Origin: Pontibacter roseus DSM 17521
GTDB lineage: Bacteria; Bacteroidota; Bacteroidia; Cytophagales; Hymenobacteraceae
Assembly: GCF_000373265.1 (NCBI RefSeq)
Contig: NZ_KB890761.1
Location: 794,849-858,848 of the forward strand
Direction of reading: 5' to 3'
Length of the DNA: 64,000 nt
Both the position numbers and the translations under genes were made by a program. Under the pieces are notes generated by a model. The model had not been told where the DNA came from and did no database searches. It was given only the letters and a program-made list of their open reading frames with translations. Below, piece by piece: positions 38,536 through 50,004 of the stretch; position 1 is the stretch's first letter, and every line of letters starts with the position of its first letter.

Positions 38536-39429
38536 TTACCTCCCCACCGAACCGAACCGAAAGAAAGTCCCCAGCGGCAGCTTGCGCTCCCCTCTATCGT
38601 GCAGGTATATCTCACCTAGTTCTTCGTTCTGTATCTGTTCCCCGAAGGTCAGGCGCATCAGGTTGTCCAGAATAAGGGCCGAGAAGCCGAGGGAGTAAAG
38701 GTTTATCACCAGGAAAAAATCCGTCTTGTCGAGCATCTGGTGGCAGAGCTTGATGAGTTCGTTCAGTTCCTCCTCCAAGTGCCACTTTTCGCCGTTCGGG
38801 CCACGGCCGTAGGCGGGCGGGTCCAGGATGATGCCGTTGTAGGTGTTGCCGCGCTTCACTTCGCGGCGGGCGTACTTCATGGCATCTTCCACAATCCAAC
38901 GCACGTTGTCAAGGCCGCTGGCTTCCATGTTGTCGCGGGCCCAGAAGTTGACCTGCTTCACCGAGTCGAGGTGCGTCACGTCGGCGCCGGCGGCTTTAGC
39001 AGCCAGCGTGGCGGCACCGGTATAGGCGAACATGTTGAGCACCTTCGGCGTCTTGGTTTTCAGGCCGCGGGTTTTGTCGAAGATGAACTTCCAGTTGCTG
39101 TCCTGCTCCGGGAACAGGCCCACGTGCTTGAACGAGGAGAGGCCCAGCCGGAAGCGCAGCTTCAAATCGTTGTAGCGGTAGTCGATGTACCACTGCTCCG
39201 GCATTCCTTTTTTGAGCTTCCACTGGCCTTTCTCCTGGCTGCCTTTGTCGCGGGTGAACACGGCCTGCGCCATGCGCTCCCACTCCTGCTCGGGCAGGTG
39301 CTTGTCCCAGATGGCCTGGGGCTCGGGGCGCGCCACGTAGTAGGGGCCGAAGCGCTCCAGTTTTTCGAAGTTACCCGAGTCAACCAGTTCGTAGTCAGCC
39401 CAGTTTTCTGTTGTTAAAAAGGAATACAT
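38536..39429 (-). CDS. Class I SAM-dependent methyltransferase (RlmI/RlmK-like)
   Basis: Methyltransferase of 297 residues. SAM-binding motif I is VLNMFAYTGAATLAAKAAGA, followed by THLDSVKQVNFWARDN; the catalytic DPPAYGRGPNGEKW fits the COG1092 family of rRNA cytosine/guanine methyltransferases. The N-terminal PUA domain of RlmI is absent; instead about 100 residues with WYIDYRYNDLKLRFR precede the fold. The target is probably 23S rRNA, by family only. It is divergent from dapF across about 100 bp. Confidence 0.85.
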   Translation of the reverse strand: MYSFLTTENWADYELVDSGNFEKLERFGPYYVARPEPQAIWDKHLPEQEWERMAQAVFTRDKGSQEKGQWKLKKGMPEQWYIDYRYNDLKLRFRLGLSSFKHVGLFPEQDSNWKFIFDKTRGLKTKTPKVLNMFAYTGAATLAAKAAGADVTHLDSVKQVNFWARDNMEASGLDNVRWIVEDAMKYARREVKRGNTYNGIILDPPAYGRGPNGEKWHLEEELNELIKLCHQMLDKTDFFLVINLYSLGFSALILDNLMRLTFGEQIQNEELGEIYLHDRGERKLPLGTFFRFGSVGR

Positions 39430-39529
39430 ATATTTGCTGTTTGTTTCCGGCTCGCACCAGGCGCAAATTACGAATTATAAGCCGGGCCTGAAAATCGCAC
39501 GTACCAGCTGTTTTAATTGTTTCTAGAAT

Positions 39530-40315
39530 ATGCCACTTAGCTTTTACAAATACCAGGGCACCGGTAACGACTTCGTGATGATTGACAACCGGAAGCTCAC
39601 CTTTCCTGCGGGCGATGAACAGCTGGTCAAGAGCCTGTGCGACCGCCGCACCGGCATTGGGTCTGATGGGCTCATCCTGCTGCAGGACCACGCGGACTAT
39701 GACTTCGAGATGGTGTATTTCAACGCCGACGGCCGCCTGGGCTCCATGTGTGGCAACGGAGCCCGCTGCACCGTGCGCTTCGCCAAGCAGCTGGGCGTGA
39801 TTGAGGACGTAGCCTACTTCCTGGCCGCCGACGGCGAGCACCAAGCCACCATAGAACGCGACCTGATACACCTGAAGATGGGTGATGTGACCAGCGTAGA
39901 ACGCATTGGCGATGACTATTACCTGAACACGGGCTCTCCGCACTACGTGCGCTTCGTGGGCGATGTGCAAAACCTGGATGTGTACGCCGAAGGCCGCGCC
40001 GTCAGGTATAACGCACGCTTCGAGGAGGTGGGCACCAACGTGAACTTCGTGGAGCGCTTGGGCGATGACAAAATCCATGTGCGCACTTACGAACGCGGTG
40101 TGGAAGACGAGACGCTGTCCTGCGGAACGGGGGTGACGGCCTGTGCCCTCATCGCCGGGCTGGAAGGGGCGGAGAGCCCCGTGTCGGTGAAGACGCCAGG
40201 CGGCAACCTGCAGGTGACGTTTGAGCAGCACGGACCCGGGTTCCGGTACATCTACCTCATAGGTCCGGCCAAGCTGGTGTTCTCGGGCACCGTTCCCATC
40301 CCGGAGAAGGTATAG
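39530..40315 (+). CDS. dapF: Diaminopimelate epimerase
   Basis: Converts LL- to meso-diaminopimelate for lysine and peptidoglycan synthesis; 261 residues. The two catalytic cysteines are present: C74 in GSMCGNGARC and C198 in LSCGTGVTAC. N-terminal FYKYQGTGNDFVMIDN and RTGIGSDGLILL are also typical. A GNAT gene follows 9 bp after the stop. Confidence 0.97.
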   Translation: MPLSFYKYQGTGNDFVMIDNRKLTFPAGDEQLVKSLCDRRTGIGSDGLILLQDHADYDFEMVYFNADGRLGSMCGNGARCTVRFAKQLGVIEDVAYFLAADGEHQATIERDLIHLKMGDVTSVERIGDDYYLNTGSPHYVRFVGDVQNLDVYAEGRAVRYNARFEEVGTNVNFVERLGDDKIHVRTYERGVEDETLSCGTGVTACALIAGLEGAESPVSVKTPGGNLQVTFEQHGPGFRYIYLIGPAKLVFSGTVPIPEKV

Positions 40316-40324
40316 CCGCTACCT

Positions 40325-40843
40325 ATGTTCCTGCGTTCCGACCACACCTGCCTGCGCGCCCTGGAGCCTACTGACCTGGACTTCCTCTATACCCTGGAGA
40401 ACGACACCTCCGTCTGGTATTTGGGCAATACACTCACGCCTTACTCCCGGTTCGTGCTGGAGCAGTACCTCGAGAACGCCGCGCTGGACATCTACACCAT
40501 CAAGCAACTGCGCTTGGTCATCTGCAACCTTAACCAAGAGGCTATCGGCGCCATCGACTTGTTCGACTTTGACCCCTTGCACCGCCGCGCAGGTATAGGT
40601 ATTGTGGTGGCAGCGCCTTATCGAGGCAAGGGTCACGCCGCCGAGGCGCTGAACCTGCTGCTGGGCTACTGCCAGCATACCCTGCAGCTGCACCAGGTAT
40701 ACTGCTCCGTCACAGCCACCAATCATAACAGCATCAAGCTGTTCAGGAAAGCCGGCTTCGAGGAGGTAGGCGTTCGCCGTGAATGGCTGCGCAAACCCGA
40801 TGGGAGTTGGGACGATGTGGTGGAACTGCAGCGGGTTTTTTAA
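40325..40843 (+). CDS. GNAT-family N-acetyltransferase
   Basis: Protein of 172 residues similar to RimJ/RimL/SpeG-like acetyltransferases. The acetyl-CoA loop is AGIGIVVAAPYRGKGHAAEAL; the C-terminal part with VYCSVTATNHNSIKLFRKAGFEEVG is the usual second half of the fold. The substrate is unknown. It is transcribed with dapF. It is followed by a weak terminator and a 227-bp spacer. Confidence 0.88.
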   Translation: MFLRSDHTCLRALEPTDLDFLYTLENDTSVWYLGNTLTPYSRFVLEQYLENAALDIYTIKQLRLVICNLNQEAIGAIDLFDFDPLHRRAGIGIVVAAPYRGKGHAAEALNLLLGYCQHTLQLHQVYCSVTATNHNSIKLFRKAGFEEVGVRREWLRKPDGSWDDVVELQRVF

Positions 40844-40868
40844 CTGCTATTGCTTTTGTTGATGTAGG

Positions 40869-40896
40869 AGGCGCCGCACAAGCGCCTTTATTTTTG
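40869..40896 (+). terminator. Terminator after the GNAT gene; tail fits TAnnTTTG
   Basis: Short AGGCGC/GCGCCT stem (40869-40874, 40882-40887) followed by TTATTTTTG. The tail repeats the terminator/-7 overlap seen at 26107 and 28591. The rest of the spacer to 41070 holds GGTATA-type words and no clear promoter. Confidence 0.6.
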
Positions 40897-41070
40897 CTCC
40901 CTGCAGCAGAGTATAGGTATGCAGGAGCAACAGCCTATCTATACCTGAATCCAATCAATCTTTCCTGAAGGCTATACCTGCCTTTCGCAGTATCCTTAAA
41001 AAATTCTCTTTCTGCTGTCATATTTTCCTGTCTGTCTTAACTAATATTATAGAAGACAAGAAAAGCACCT

Positions 41071-41580
41071 ATGGCTACGAAACAGGAGGACCTCTTTCTG
41101 ACAGTTTTGGAATCTTACAAGGACAGGCTCTACCGCGTGTGCAAGTCGTACGCCAAGGGCTCAGATGAGGCGCAGGACCTGTTCCAGGAGGTGGTGCTGA
41201 ACATCTGGAAATCGCTGCCTGGTTATAAAGGTCAGGCCGGGCTCAGCACCTGGATGTACCGCATTACGCTGAATGTGTGTCTGCAGGCAAGGTATAGACA
41301 GGACAAAAAACAGGCGCGTACGCTGCGGCTGGAGAGCATTCACATGGAGAAGACACCCAGCGAGGAGTTCGACGCGGAAGAAGAGGAACGGTACAAGGCG
41401 CTGCATCAATGCATTCAGCAGCTGAATGACTCCGATAAATCCGTCATCGTCCTTTTTCTGGAAGACCTGCCCTACAAAGACATTGCTGAGATTACAGGCC
41501 TCACGGAGAACCATGTGGCGGTCAAAATCAAACGGATTAAAAGCAAATTGTTCACCTGCATCACCACGGAACTATGTTAG
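41071..41580 (+). CDS. ECF-type RNA polymerase sigma factor
   Basis: Sigma-70 family protein of 169 residues with only regions 2 and 4. Region 2: LYRVCKSYAKGSDEAQDLFQEVVLNIWKSL then STWMYRITLNVCL. Region 4: LEDLPYKDIAEITGLTENHVAVKIKRIKSKL. The stop overlaps the next gene by 7 bp, so the pair is translationally coupled and the downstream membrane protein is the likely regulator. The promoters it recognises cannot be read here. Confidence 0.92.
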   Translation: MATKQEDLFLTVLESYKDRLYRVCKSYAKGSDEAQDLFQEVVLNIWKSLPGYKGQAGLSTWMYRITLNVCLQARYRQDKKQARTLRLESIHMEKTPSEEFDAEEEERYKALHQCIQQLNDSDKSVIVLFLEDLPYKDIAEITGLTENHVAVKIKRIKSKLFTCITTELC

Positions 41581-42158
41581 ACGAAGAACTGAAAAGAATC
41601 TGGAACGCCTCCACGCAGCAGGAACGCGTGAAACTCGACCTAGCCCTGTTGTTGCAGGATGTGGACAACCAGCTGCGCGCATTGGATAGAGGCATAAAAT
41701 TCAGGAACGTCCTAGAGATTGGTGTGGCTGTATTTCTGCTGCCTATGTTCCTGATTTCAGCCGTTTTCATACCTTTCCTTTTGTCAAAAATTGGCTCAAT
41801 CATACTGATGGGCTTCTGTGCCTTTCTTATCTACAAGCTAAAGAAAGTAAGGGCCCAAAAACCTAAGGATGTTGCGCTACCATTGAAAGAATACCTGCAG
41901 GAGCAACGCCTATACCTGCAGCAGGAAATGCGACTGCTGACTACGGTCGCCTATTGGTACATCGCTCCCTTTGTGGTAGGCATGAGCCTTTTCTTTATCG
42001 GGTTTGCTGAGATAGGGGCTGAGGGCTTGTGGCTAAAAGTAGTTGGAGCGATTGTGTTGGGAATTGTCATTTACTTCCTAAACCAGTGGGAGCTGAATAG
42101 GCGGCTCAAGCCCATGCTCGAGAAACTGAACCAAACCATCAGTAGCCTGCAGGTATAG
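41574..42158 (+). CDS. Membrane protein coupled to ECF sigma factor (candidate anti-sigma)
   Basis: Protein of 194 residues. An N-terminal cytosolic amphipathic region (MLDEELKRIWNASTQQERVK, about 1-40) is followed by two helix pairs: about 45-85 and 120-165. It has no zinc-anti-sigma HxxxCxxC motif. The 7-bp overlap with the sigma gene argues for a functional pair: membrane sequestration of the sigma factor is the simplest reading, but it is inference. The family is seen next to sigma genes in other Bacteroidota as I recall. Confidence 0.7.
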   Translation: MLDEELKRIWNASTQQERVKLDLALLLQDVDNQLRALDRGIKFRNVLEIGVAVFLLPMFLISAVFIPFLLSKIGSIILMGFCAFLIYKLKKVRAQKPKDVALPLKEYLQEQRLYLQQEMRLLTTVAYWYIAPFVVGMSLFFIGFAEIGAEGLWLKVVGAIVLGIVIYFLNQWELNRRLKPMLEKLNQTISSLQV

Positions 42159-42178
42159 TTACCCTGCCGTTTCTGCCA

Positions 42179-42208
42179 CTATGCCACAACTTTCCCTTTG
42201 TGGCATAG
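42179..42208 (+). terminator. Hairpin between the sigma operon and secA
   Basis: An 11-bp stem CTATGCCACAA/TTGTGGCATAG (42179-42189, 42198-42208) with an 8-nt loop. No T tract follows, so termination would be weak or factor-aided. Confidence 0.55.
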
Positions 42209-42336
42209 GAATTTACGCGGCCTGCGCTTTGTTGGGAGAATATGTGTGCCCCGTCGGCAAATATGGCAGACGGGCTATACTTCTGCTAATCTGGTATTGT
42301 TTTAGTACAGAACTTTAGATATATCAGAAAAACAGC

Positions 42337-42344
42337 TATTTTTG
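42337..42344 (+). promoter_or_regulatory. Possible -7 element for secA
   Basis: TATTTTTG fits TAnnTTTG, 44 nt before the secA ATG. No TTG is found at the normal -33 distance. Confidence 0.4.
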
Positions 42345-42388
42345 ACGATATTGCAAACGCAGGATTTCATTTAAGAACAACAATACAG

Positions 42389-45760
<3,372 letters not shown>

Positions 45761-45762
45761 TC

Positions 45763-45806
45763 AGGTATAGCCTCCTCCCGTTAATGGGGCGGAGGCTATA
45801 CCTTTA
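45763..45806 (+). terminator. Terminator after secA built from the GGTATA word
   Basis: AGGTATAGCCTCC (45763-45775) pairs with GGAGGCTATACCT (45791-45803). An inner CCC/GGG stem closes the loop after one mismatch. The flank is only CTTTAC, so the U tract is weak. Both arms end in the GGTATA/TATACC word. Confidence 0.75.
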
Positions 45807-45907
45807 CAAAGCATTACATCAGAATGAAAAGGATATAGGAAGAGGAGAGTAGCCCTTGTCTTATGTCCTTTGTCTTTTGCAGATAATCCCTTTTGTCAAA
45901 CGAGACT

Positions 45908-46576
45908 ATGTCAGGAGAACTCGCCTCATACATTGACCATACCCTGCTGCGCCCTGAGGCTACCGAAGAACAGGTGCTGCAGCTTTGCGACGAGGCCCGC
46001 AGCTATGGCTTCGCGGCTGTGTGCATAGCCCCCTGCTATGTACAACTGGCAAAGGAGCGACTGGGGCCGGGCACGCAAGTGAAAGTGGCCACTGTGGTGG
46101 GTTTTCCGCTGGGTTACTACCACCCCAAAGTGAAGTTCCTGGAAACACACCAGGCCATAGAGGACGGAGCCAACGAAATAGATGTGGTGATGAACATCTC
46201 GGCTTTTAAGTCTGGCAAATACCAGGAAGTGGAGAATGAGTTGGGCGACCTGGCGAAGTTCTGTCACCTCAAGGAAGCCGAATTGAAAGTCATTATCGAG
46301 ACGGCGCTGCTCACCAAAGAAGAGATTGAGAAAGCCTGTGCCATCTGTGCGGCCGCCGAAGTGGACTTCGTGAAGACCTCAACGGGTTTTGCGGCCAGTG
46401 GCGCCAAAGTGGAGGACGTGCAGCTGATGCGCCGTGTGTTGCCCAACCATATCAAAATCAAAGCGGCGGGAGGCATCAAAACATTCCCTGATGCCCAGGC
46501 GTTAATCCAGGCAGGAGCCGACCGTTTAGGCTGCTCCGCCAGCATCCAAATCGTAAAGCATGAACAAAGCGCTTAA
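45908..46576 (+). CDS. deoC: Deoxyribose-phosphate aldolase
   Basis: Class I aldolase splitting 2-deoxyribose-5-phosphate into glyceraldehyde-3-phosphate and acetaldehyde in deoxynucleoside catabolism; 222 residues from ATG 45908. A TTG at 45893 is an alternative. The Schiff-base lysine is K156 in DFVKTSTGF; D92 (NEIDVVMNI) and K185 (IKIKAAGGI) complete the catalytic set. The 3' end overlaps the next gene by 17 bp. Confidence 0.96.
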   Translation: MSGELASYIDHTLLRPEATEEQVLQLCDEARSYGFAAVCIAPCYVQLAKERLGPGTQVKVATVVGFPLGYYHPKVKFLETHQAIEDGANEIDVVMNISAFKSGKYQEVENELGDLAKFCHLKEAELKVIIETALLTKEEIEKACAICAAAEVDFVKTSTGFAASGAKVEDVQLMRRVLPNHIKIKAAGGIKTFPDAQALIQAGADRLGCSASIQIVKHEQSA

Positions 46577-47069
46577 CCTATTCCTCTCCCTCATCATTCT
46601 GTTTTCTGCCGCCTGCTCACCCTCTGCCGGAGCCCGCAAAGGCACCACCGACGATACCCGGGCAAAAGCCAAGGTGCTGGAGGACCTGAGCGTATACCGG
46701 CCTAAATACCCAGTGGAGGAAGCCGGTACAGCCGCTGCCCCGGTCACACCCACTGCCCATGTAAACGATAAGGTGGCGGTACTGCTGGACACGGTTGCCA
46801 GCGTGAATAAGAACATCAAGTATGCGCAAGGGTATAGGATACTGGCTTACAACGGCTCAGAGCGTCAGACGGTGATGAACCTGCGCAAGGCTATCATATC
46901 CCGTGTGCCGGAGCAGAAGGATTACTTGACGTACCAGCAGCCTAACTTCCGCCTTAAGATAGGTGACTACTTCAGCCGCATAGAGGCGCAGCAAGTGCTC
47001 AATCAAATTCAGGACCTGATTCCGAACGCGCAGATAGTCCCGGAGCAGATAAACATCCCCAAGAACTAG
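46560..47069 (+). CDS. SPOR-domain lipoprotein
   Basis: Protein of 169 residues with a lipoprotein signal (LFSAAC lipobox, Cys about residue 19). A Pro/Ala/Thr-rich linker follows, then a C-terminal SPOR domain (about 90-169, GYRILAYNGSERQTVMNLRKAI to AQIVPEQINI). SPOR domains bind denuded glycan strands at the septum. Overlap with deoC implies co-transcription, although the functions look unrelated. Confidence 0.82.
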   Translation: MNKALNLFLSLIILFSAACSPSAGARKGTTDDTRAKAKVLEDLSVYRPKYPVEEAGTAAAPVTPTAHVNDKVAVLLDTVASVNKNIKYAQGYRILAYNGSERQTVMNLRKAIISRVPEQKDYLTYQQPNFRLKIGDYFSRIEAQQVLNQIQDLIPNAQIVPEQINIPKN

Positions 47070-47096
47070 CCATACCGGACAGGTATAGGCACAAGG

Positions 47097-47134
47097 CGTT
47101 GTGGCTGCTTCGGTGGCTGCAACGTTTTTTATTT
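47097..47134 (+). terminator. Terminator after the SPOR lipoprotein gene
   Basis: CGTTG/CAACG outer stem (47097-47101, 47120-47124) with an imperfect GC-rich inner stem around a TTCG loop, followed by TTTTTTATTT. Confidence 0.75.
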
Positions 47135-47169
47135 CTATATTGAGTGGCTTTTGAGCCATAAGCATACCC

Positions 47170-48366
47170 ATGAACCACCTGAAGCAAAAGATAAAAGACC
47201 TGGCGAAAGCGTACAACCACGACACAGTAGGTATACGCCGGCACATCCATGCCCATCCGGAGCTGTCCTTTGAGGAGCACAACACGGTCGCCTATGTGGA
47301 GCAGGTACTGCAAAGCTATGGCCTGGAAACTACTCGTGTGGCAGAGACGGGCGTGGTGGCCTTGATACAGGGAAAGAACCCTGACAAGAAGACCATCGCG
47401 CTGCGCGCTGACCTGGATGCCCTTCCTATTGTGGAGCAGAACCAAGTGGCGTACAAATCCCAGAAAGAAGGCGTGATGCATGCCTGCGGGCACGATGCGC
47501 ATACTGCCTCCTTGCTGGGAGCGGCCCGTATTCTGCAGGAGTTGTGCGGGGAGTTGGAGGGAACGGTGAAGCTGGTGTTCCAGCCGGGCGAGGAGAAGTT
47601 TCCGGGAGGAGCCTCTGTCATGATAAAAGAGGGGGTGTTGCAGCAGCCGGCGCCAGCGGGCATCATCGGACAGCATGTGTTCCCCATGTTGCCGGCCGGG
47701 AAAGTTGGTTTCCGTTCCGGTATGTACATGGCCAGCGCCGATGAAATCTACATCACCGTGAAGGGCAAAGGGGGACATGCGGCGCTGCCGGAACTGAACG
47801 TGGACCCGGTACTCATTTCGGCACACCTGATTGTGGCCCTGCAGCAGATTGTCAGCCGCCACGCCAGCCCTAAAACGCCTACCGTGCTGTCGTTTGGCAA
47901 AGTGGAAGCCTTGGGAGCGACCAATGTCATACCCAACGAGGTGAAGCTGGAAGGAACCTTCCGCACTATGAACGAGGCCTGGCGCAAGGAGGCGCACCAA
48001 CGCATACGCAAGCTAGCCGAAGGGCTCTGTGAGAGCATGGGCGGCAGCTGCGACATCGACATCAAGTACGGCTATCCTTTCCTGCAGAACGACCCTGCCT
48101 TGACAGGCCGTGCCCGCGAGGCCGCCGAGGCATACCTAGGCGCCGAGAACGTGGTGGACCTGGACCTGTGGATGGGAGCTGAAGACTTCGCCTACTATTC
48201 GCAGGAAGTGGCGGCCTGTTTCTACCGGTTGGGTACCCGCAACGAAGCCCGCGGCATCACCTCCGGTGTGCATACCCCTACGTTCGACATAGAGGAATCG
48301 GCGCTGGAAGTGGGCAGTGGCCTAATGGCTTGGCTGGCGGTGCAGGAATTACAGGCGCAATCTTAG
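47170..48366 (+). CDS. M20-family metallo-amidohydrolase
   Basis: Zinc-dependent hydrolase of 398 residues of the M20D group (N-acyl amino acid amidohydrolase, IAA-amino acid hydrolase or hippurate hydrolase type). Metal and catalytic motifs: RRHIHAHPELSFEEH, HACGHDAHT (C106, H108) and FQPGEEKFPGGA (E141/E142), and the late WMGAEDFAYY. Cytosolic, no signal. The substrate is open: N-acyl amino acids or N-acetyl-diaminopimelate are typical. The next gene starts 5 bp after its stop. Confidence 0.92.
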   Translation: MNHLKQKIKDLAKAYNHDTVGIRRHIHAHPELSFEEHNTVAYVEQVLQSYGLETTRVAETGVVALIQGKNPDKKTIALRADLDALPIVEQNQVAYKSQKEGVMHACGHDAHTASLLGAARILQELCGELEGTVKLVFQPGEEKFPGGASVMIKEGVLQQPAPAGIIGQHVFPMLPAGKVGFRSGMYMASADEIYITVKGKGGHAALPELNVDPVLISAHLIVALQQIVSRHASPKTPTVLSFGKVEALGATNVIPNEVKLEGTFRTMNEAWRKEAHQRIRKLAEGLCESMGGSCDIDIKYGYPFLQNDPALTGRAREAAEAYLGAENVVDLDLWMGAEDFAYYSQEVAACFYRLGTRNEARGITSGVHTPTFDIEESALEVGSGLMAWLAVQELQAQS

Positions 48367-48371
48367 CAAAC

Positions 48372-49172
48372 ATGTTTATGAAGAAACTATACCTATTACT
48401 TCTTTTGGCTACCGGTTCTTTGCTGGCCCAGGCACAGAGCAAGATATCGGCGCCTACCGCCCTTTGGCCGGAACTGCAAGTGAGCTACGGACTGGGGGAG
48501 AGCGGGCAGCTGTTTCTGCAGAATCAGTACCGCATCAACACCGATAGGCGTTACAACGACTTGAAGCAGAGCGGCTTTTTGAGCAATTTCGAGCGGATTC
48601 AGTTGGCTGTCGGCTATGAGCATACCTTCACGGAGCGCTGGCGGGCTGGCGGACTCTTTCGCTATGCCCTCGAGGACTTCCCCGAGACCTCTTTTCTCAC
48701 AGGCTATCTGCGGCACACCGGCAGTATCAAGAGCCTGTTCTTCACCAAGCAGCTGATGCTGGAGTACATCAAGCAGGAGGAACGGGACGCTTATGGGCGC
48801 GGACGACTGATGGCCGAGTTGGGCAAGCGGCTGTCCCTTGGCTCCAGGTTCATCACGCCTTCTCTTTCCTATGAACTGTTCGTGAACAGCCAGCTGGGGC
48901 AGGCGGCCTCCGATGCTGAAGAGCGCACTATTGACAGAACCCGCCTGCAACTCAACTTTACCTATGAGCTGACGGAGAAGCTGCGCATCAATCCCTACTT
49001 CCTGCGGCAGACGGACTATTACTATGTGCAGGTGCCCCCAAAGTATGACGAAAATGAGGTGCTGGTAGAGGAAGGATATATCACCAAGCGCAACCGCATC
49101 TCTCCAGTCATTGGGCTTCAGATTAAATATACCCTTAATACCCTGCCTGTTGTGGGCAGCTACACCTACTAG
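48372..49172 (+). CDS. DUF2490-family outer-membrane beta-barrel-like protein
   Basis: Exported protein of 266 residues. Start at ATG 48372 (or 48378, MKKLYLLLLLATGSLLAQAQS), since the frame upstream lies inside the M20 gene and lacks a signal. The mature part alternates polar and aromatic residues in beta-strand style (ELQVSYGLGESGQLFLQNQYR; LRINPYFLRQTDYYYV) and matches the DUF2490 family, thought to be outer-membrane barrels. Function is unknown. It ends in a terminator whose loop holds two GGTATA words. Confidence 0.82.
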   Translation: MFMKKLYLLLLLATGSLLAQAQSKISAPTALWPELQVSYGLGESGQLFLQNQYRINTDRRYNDLKQSGFLSNFERIQLAVGYEHTFTERWRAGGLFRYALEDFPETSFLTGYLRHTGSIKSLFFTKQLMLEYIKQEERDAYGRGRLMAELGKRLSLGSRFITPSLSYELFVNSQLGQAASDAEERTIDRTRLQLNFTYELTEKLRINPYFLRQTDYYYVQVPPKYDENEVLVEEGYITKRNRISPVIGLQIKYTLNTLPVVGSYTY

Positions 49173-49177
49173 TGAAT

Positions 49178-49233
49178 TGAAAAAATGTCAGGAATGGCAG
49201 GTATAGGTATACACTGTGAATGACATTTTTTCA
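49178..49233 (+). terminator. Terminator after the DUF2490 gene with GGTATA-containing loop
   Basis: A 13-bp perfect stem (49178-49190 with 49221-49233, TGAAAAAATGTCA and complement) encloses a 30-nt loop with GGTATAGGTATAC. The T run within the right arm would support termination. Confidence 0.75.
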
Positions 49234-49307
49234 GGATATTCTAAAATTTTGCGGTTGGTATGCTTTTTACTGTACCTAGGTTGAATCTGATTGTGTAACA
49301 ACATAAA

Positions 49308-49315
49308 AAGGAGGT
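49308..49315 (+). promoter_or_regulatory. Strong Shine-Dalgarno sequence before hsp20
   Basis: AAGGAGGT lies 4 nt before the ATG at 49320. It is one of only two perfect Shine-Dalgarno sites noticed in the window. Confidence 0.65.
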
Positions 49316-49319
49316 AGCT

Positions 49320-49826
49320 ATGGTACTCAGAAGATATAATGGTCTGCAGAACGAGATGCCGCAGACTTTCAGTTCAATGCTCGACAGGTTCTTCAACGAG
49401 TCTGTCAACACCAGAGGGATGTCTGGGTTCACCCCTCATGTGGATGCCTGCGAAACAGACAATGGCTATGAGATAGAACTAGCCTTGCCAGGCGTCAGCA
49501 GAGACGACATTGCCATCGACTTCCAGGAAGGTAAACTGACCATATCCGGAGAACGCCGATTTGAGAAGCAGGAAGAAGGACGCCGTTACCAGATGCTGGA
49601 AACACAGTATGGAACGTTCACCCGTACTTTCTACATGCCTGACAACGTGAACCCTGACAAGATACAAGCGCAACTGCAGGATGGTATCTTAAGGGTGACC
49701 GTACCCAAAGATGAGCATAAGACCATGAAGCGTCAGATTACCATCAGCGGGGGCGAGGAGAACAAAGGCCAGCAGAAGCAGAAGCGGGTAACGACTACTG
49801 CATCAAATGGCAAAGACGAGAAGTAA
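49320..49826 (+). CDS. Small heat-shock protein (Hsp20/alpha-crystallin)
   Basis: ATP-independent holdase of 168 residues. The alpha-crystallin domain spans about 35-140 with ALPGVSRDDIAIDFQEGKLTI, the GxFxRxF-like YGTFTRTFYMPDNV, and LQDGILRVTVPK. The C-terminal tail is Lys/Gln-rich and the usual IxI anchor is present as RQITI. The strong Shine-Dalgarno is unusual for this genome. It has its own terminator and is followed by the DegQ-type protease, forming an envelope/protein-quality neighbourhood. Confidence 0.93.
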   Translation: MVLRRYNGLQNEMPQTFSSMLDRFFNESVNTRGMSGFTPHVDACETDNGYEIELALPGVSRDDIAIDFQEGKLTISGERRFEKQEEGRRYQMLETQYGTFTRTFYMPDNVNPDKIQAQLQDGILRVTVPKDEHKTMKRQITISGGEENKGQQKQKRVTTTASNGKDEK

Positions 49827-49846
49827 GCATGTAAGACAAAGAAGAG

Positions 49847-49876
49847 AAGAGGCCACGAAACTGGCCTCTTTTTTGT
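49847..49876 (+). terminator. Terminator after hsp20
   Basis: AAGAGGCC(A)/(T)GGCCTCTT stem (49847-49855, 49862-49870) with a 6-nt loop, followed by TTTTTTG. Confidence 0.9.
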
Positions 49877-50004
49877 TATAGAAATGTTAAACTATAGCAA
49901 TTACCTTGACCAGGTATACTGACGTATAGTATATTAGCGTTAAAGGTATGTAATATAGATTATCCTTAATATTAATTGATAACCCCACTTTAAGCGTTCA
50001 ATAC

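Noticed and set aside
39395-40231. Minus-strand open frame of 278 codons over dapF
   Set aside because: dapF with both catalytic cysteines occupies the + strand.
46999-48000. Minus-strand open frame of 333 codons across the M20 hydrolase gene
   Set aside because: The M20 protein on the + strand has all catalytic motifs; the antisense frame is low-complexity and unrelated to any family.
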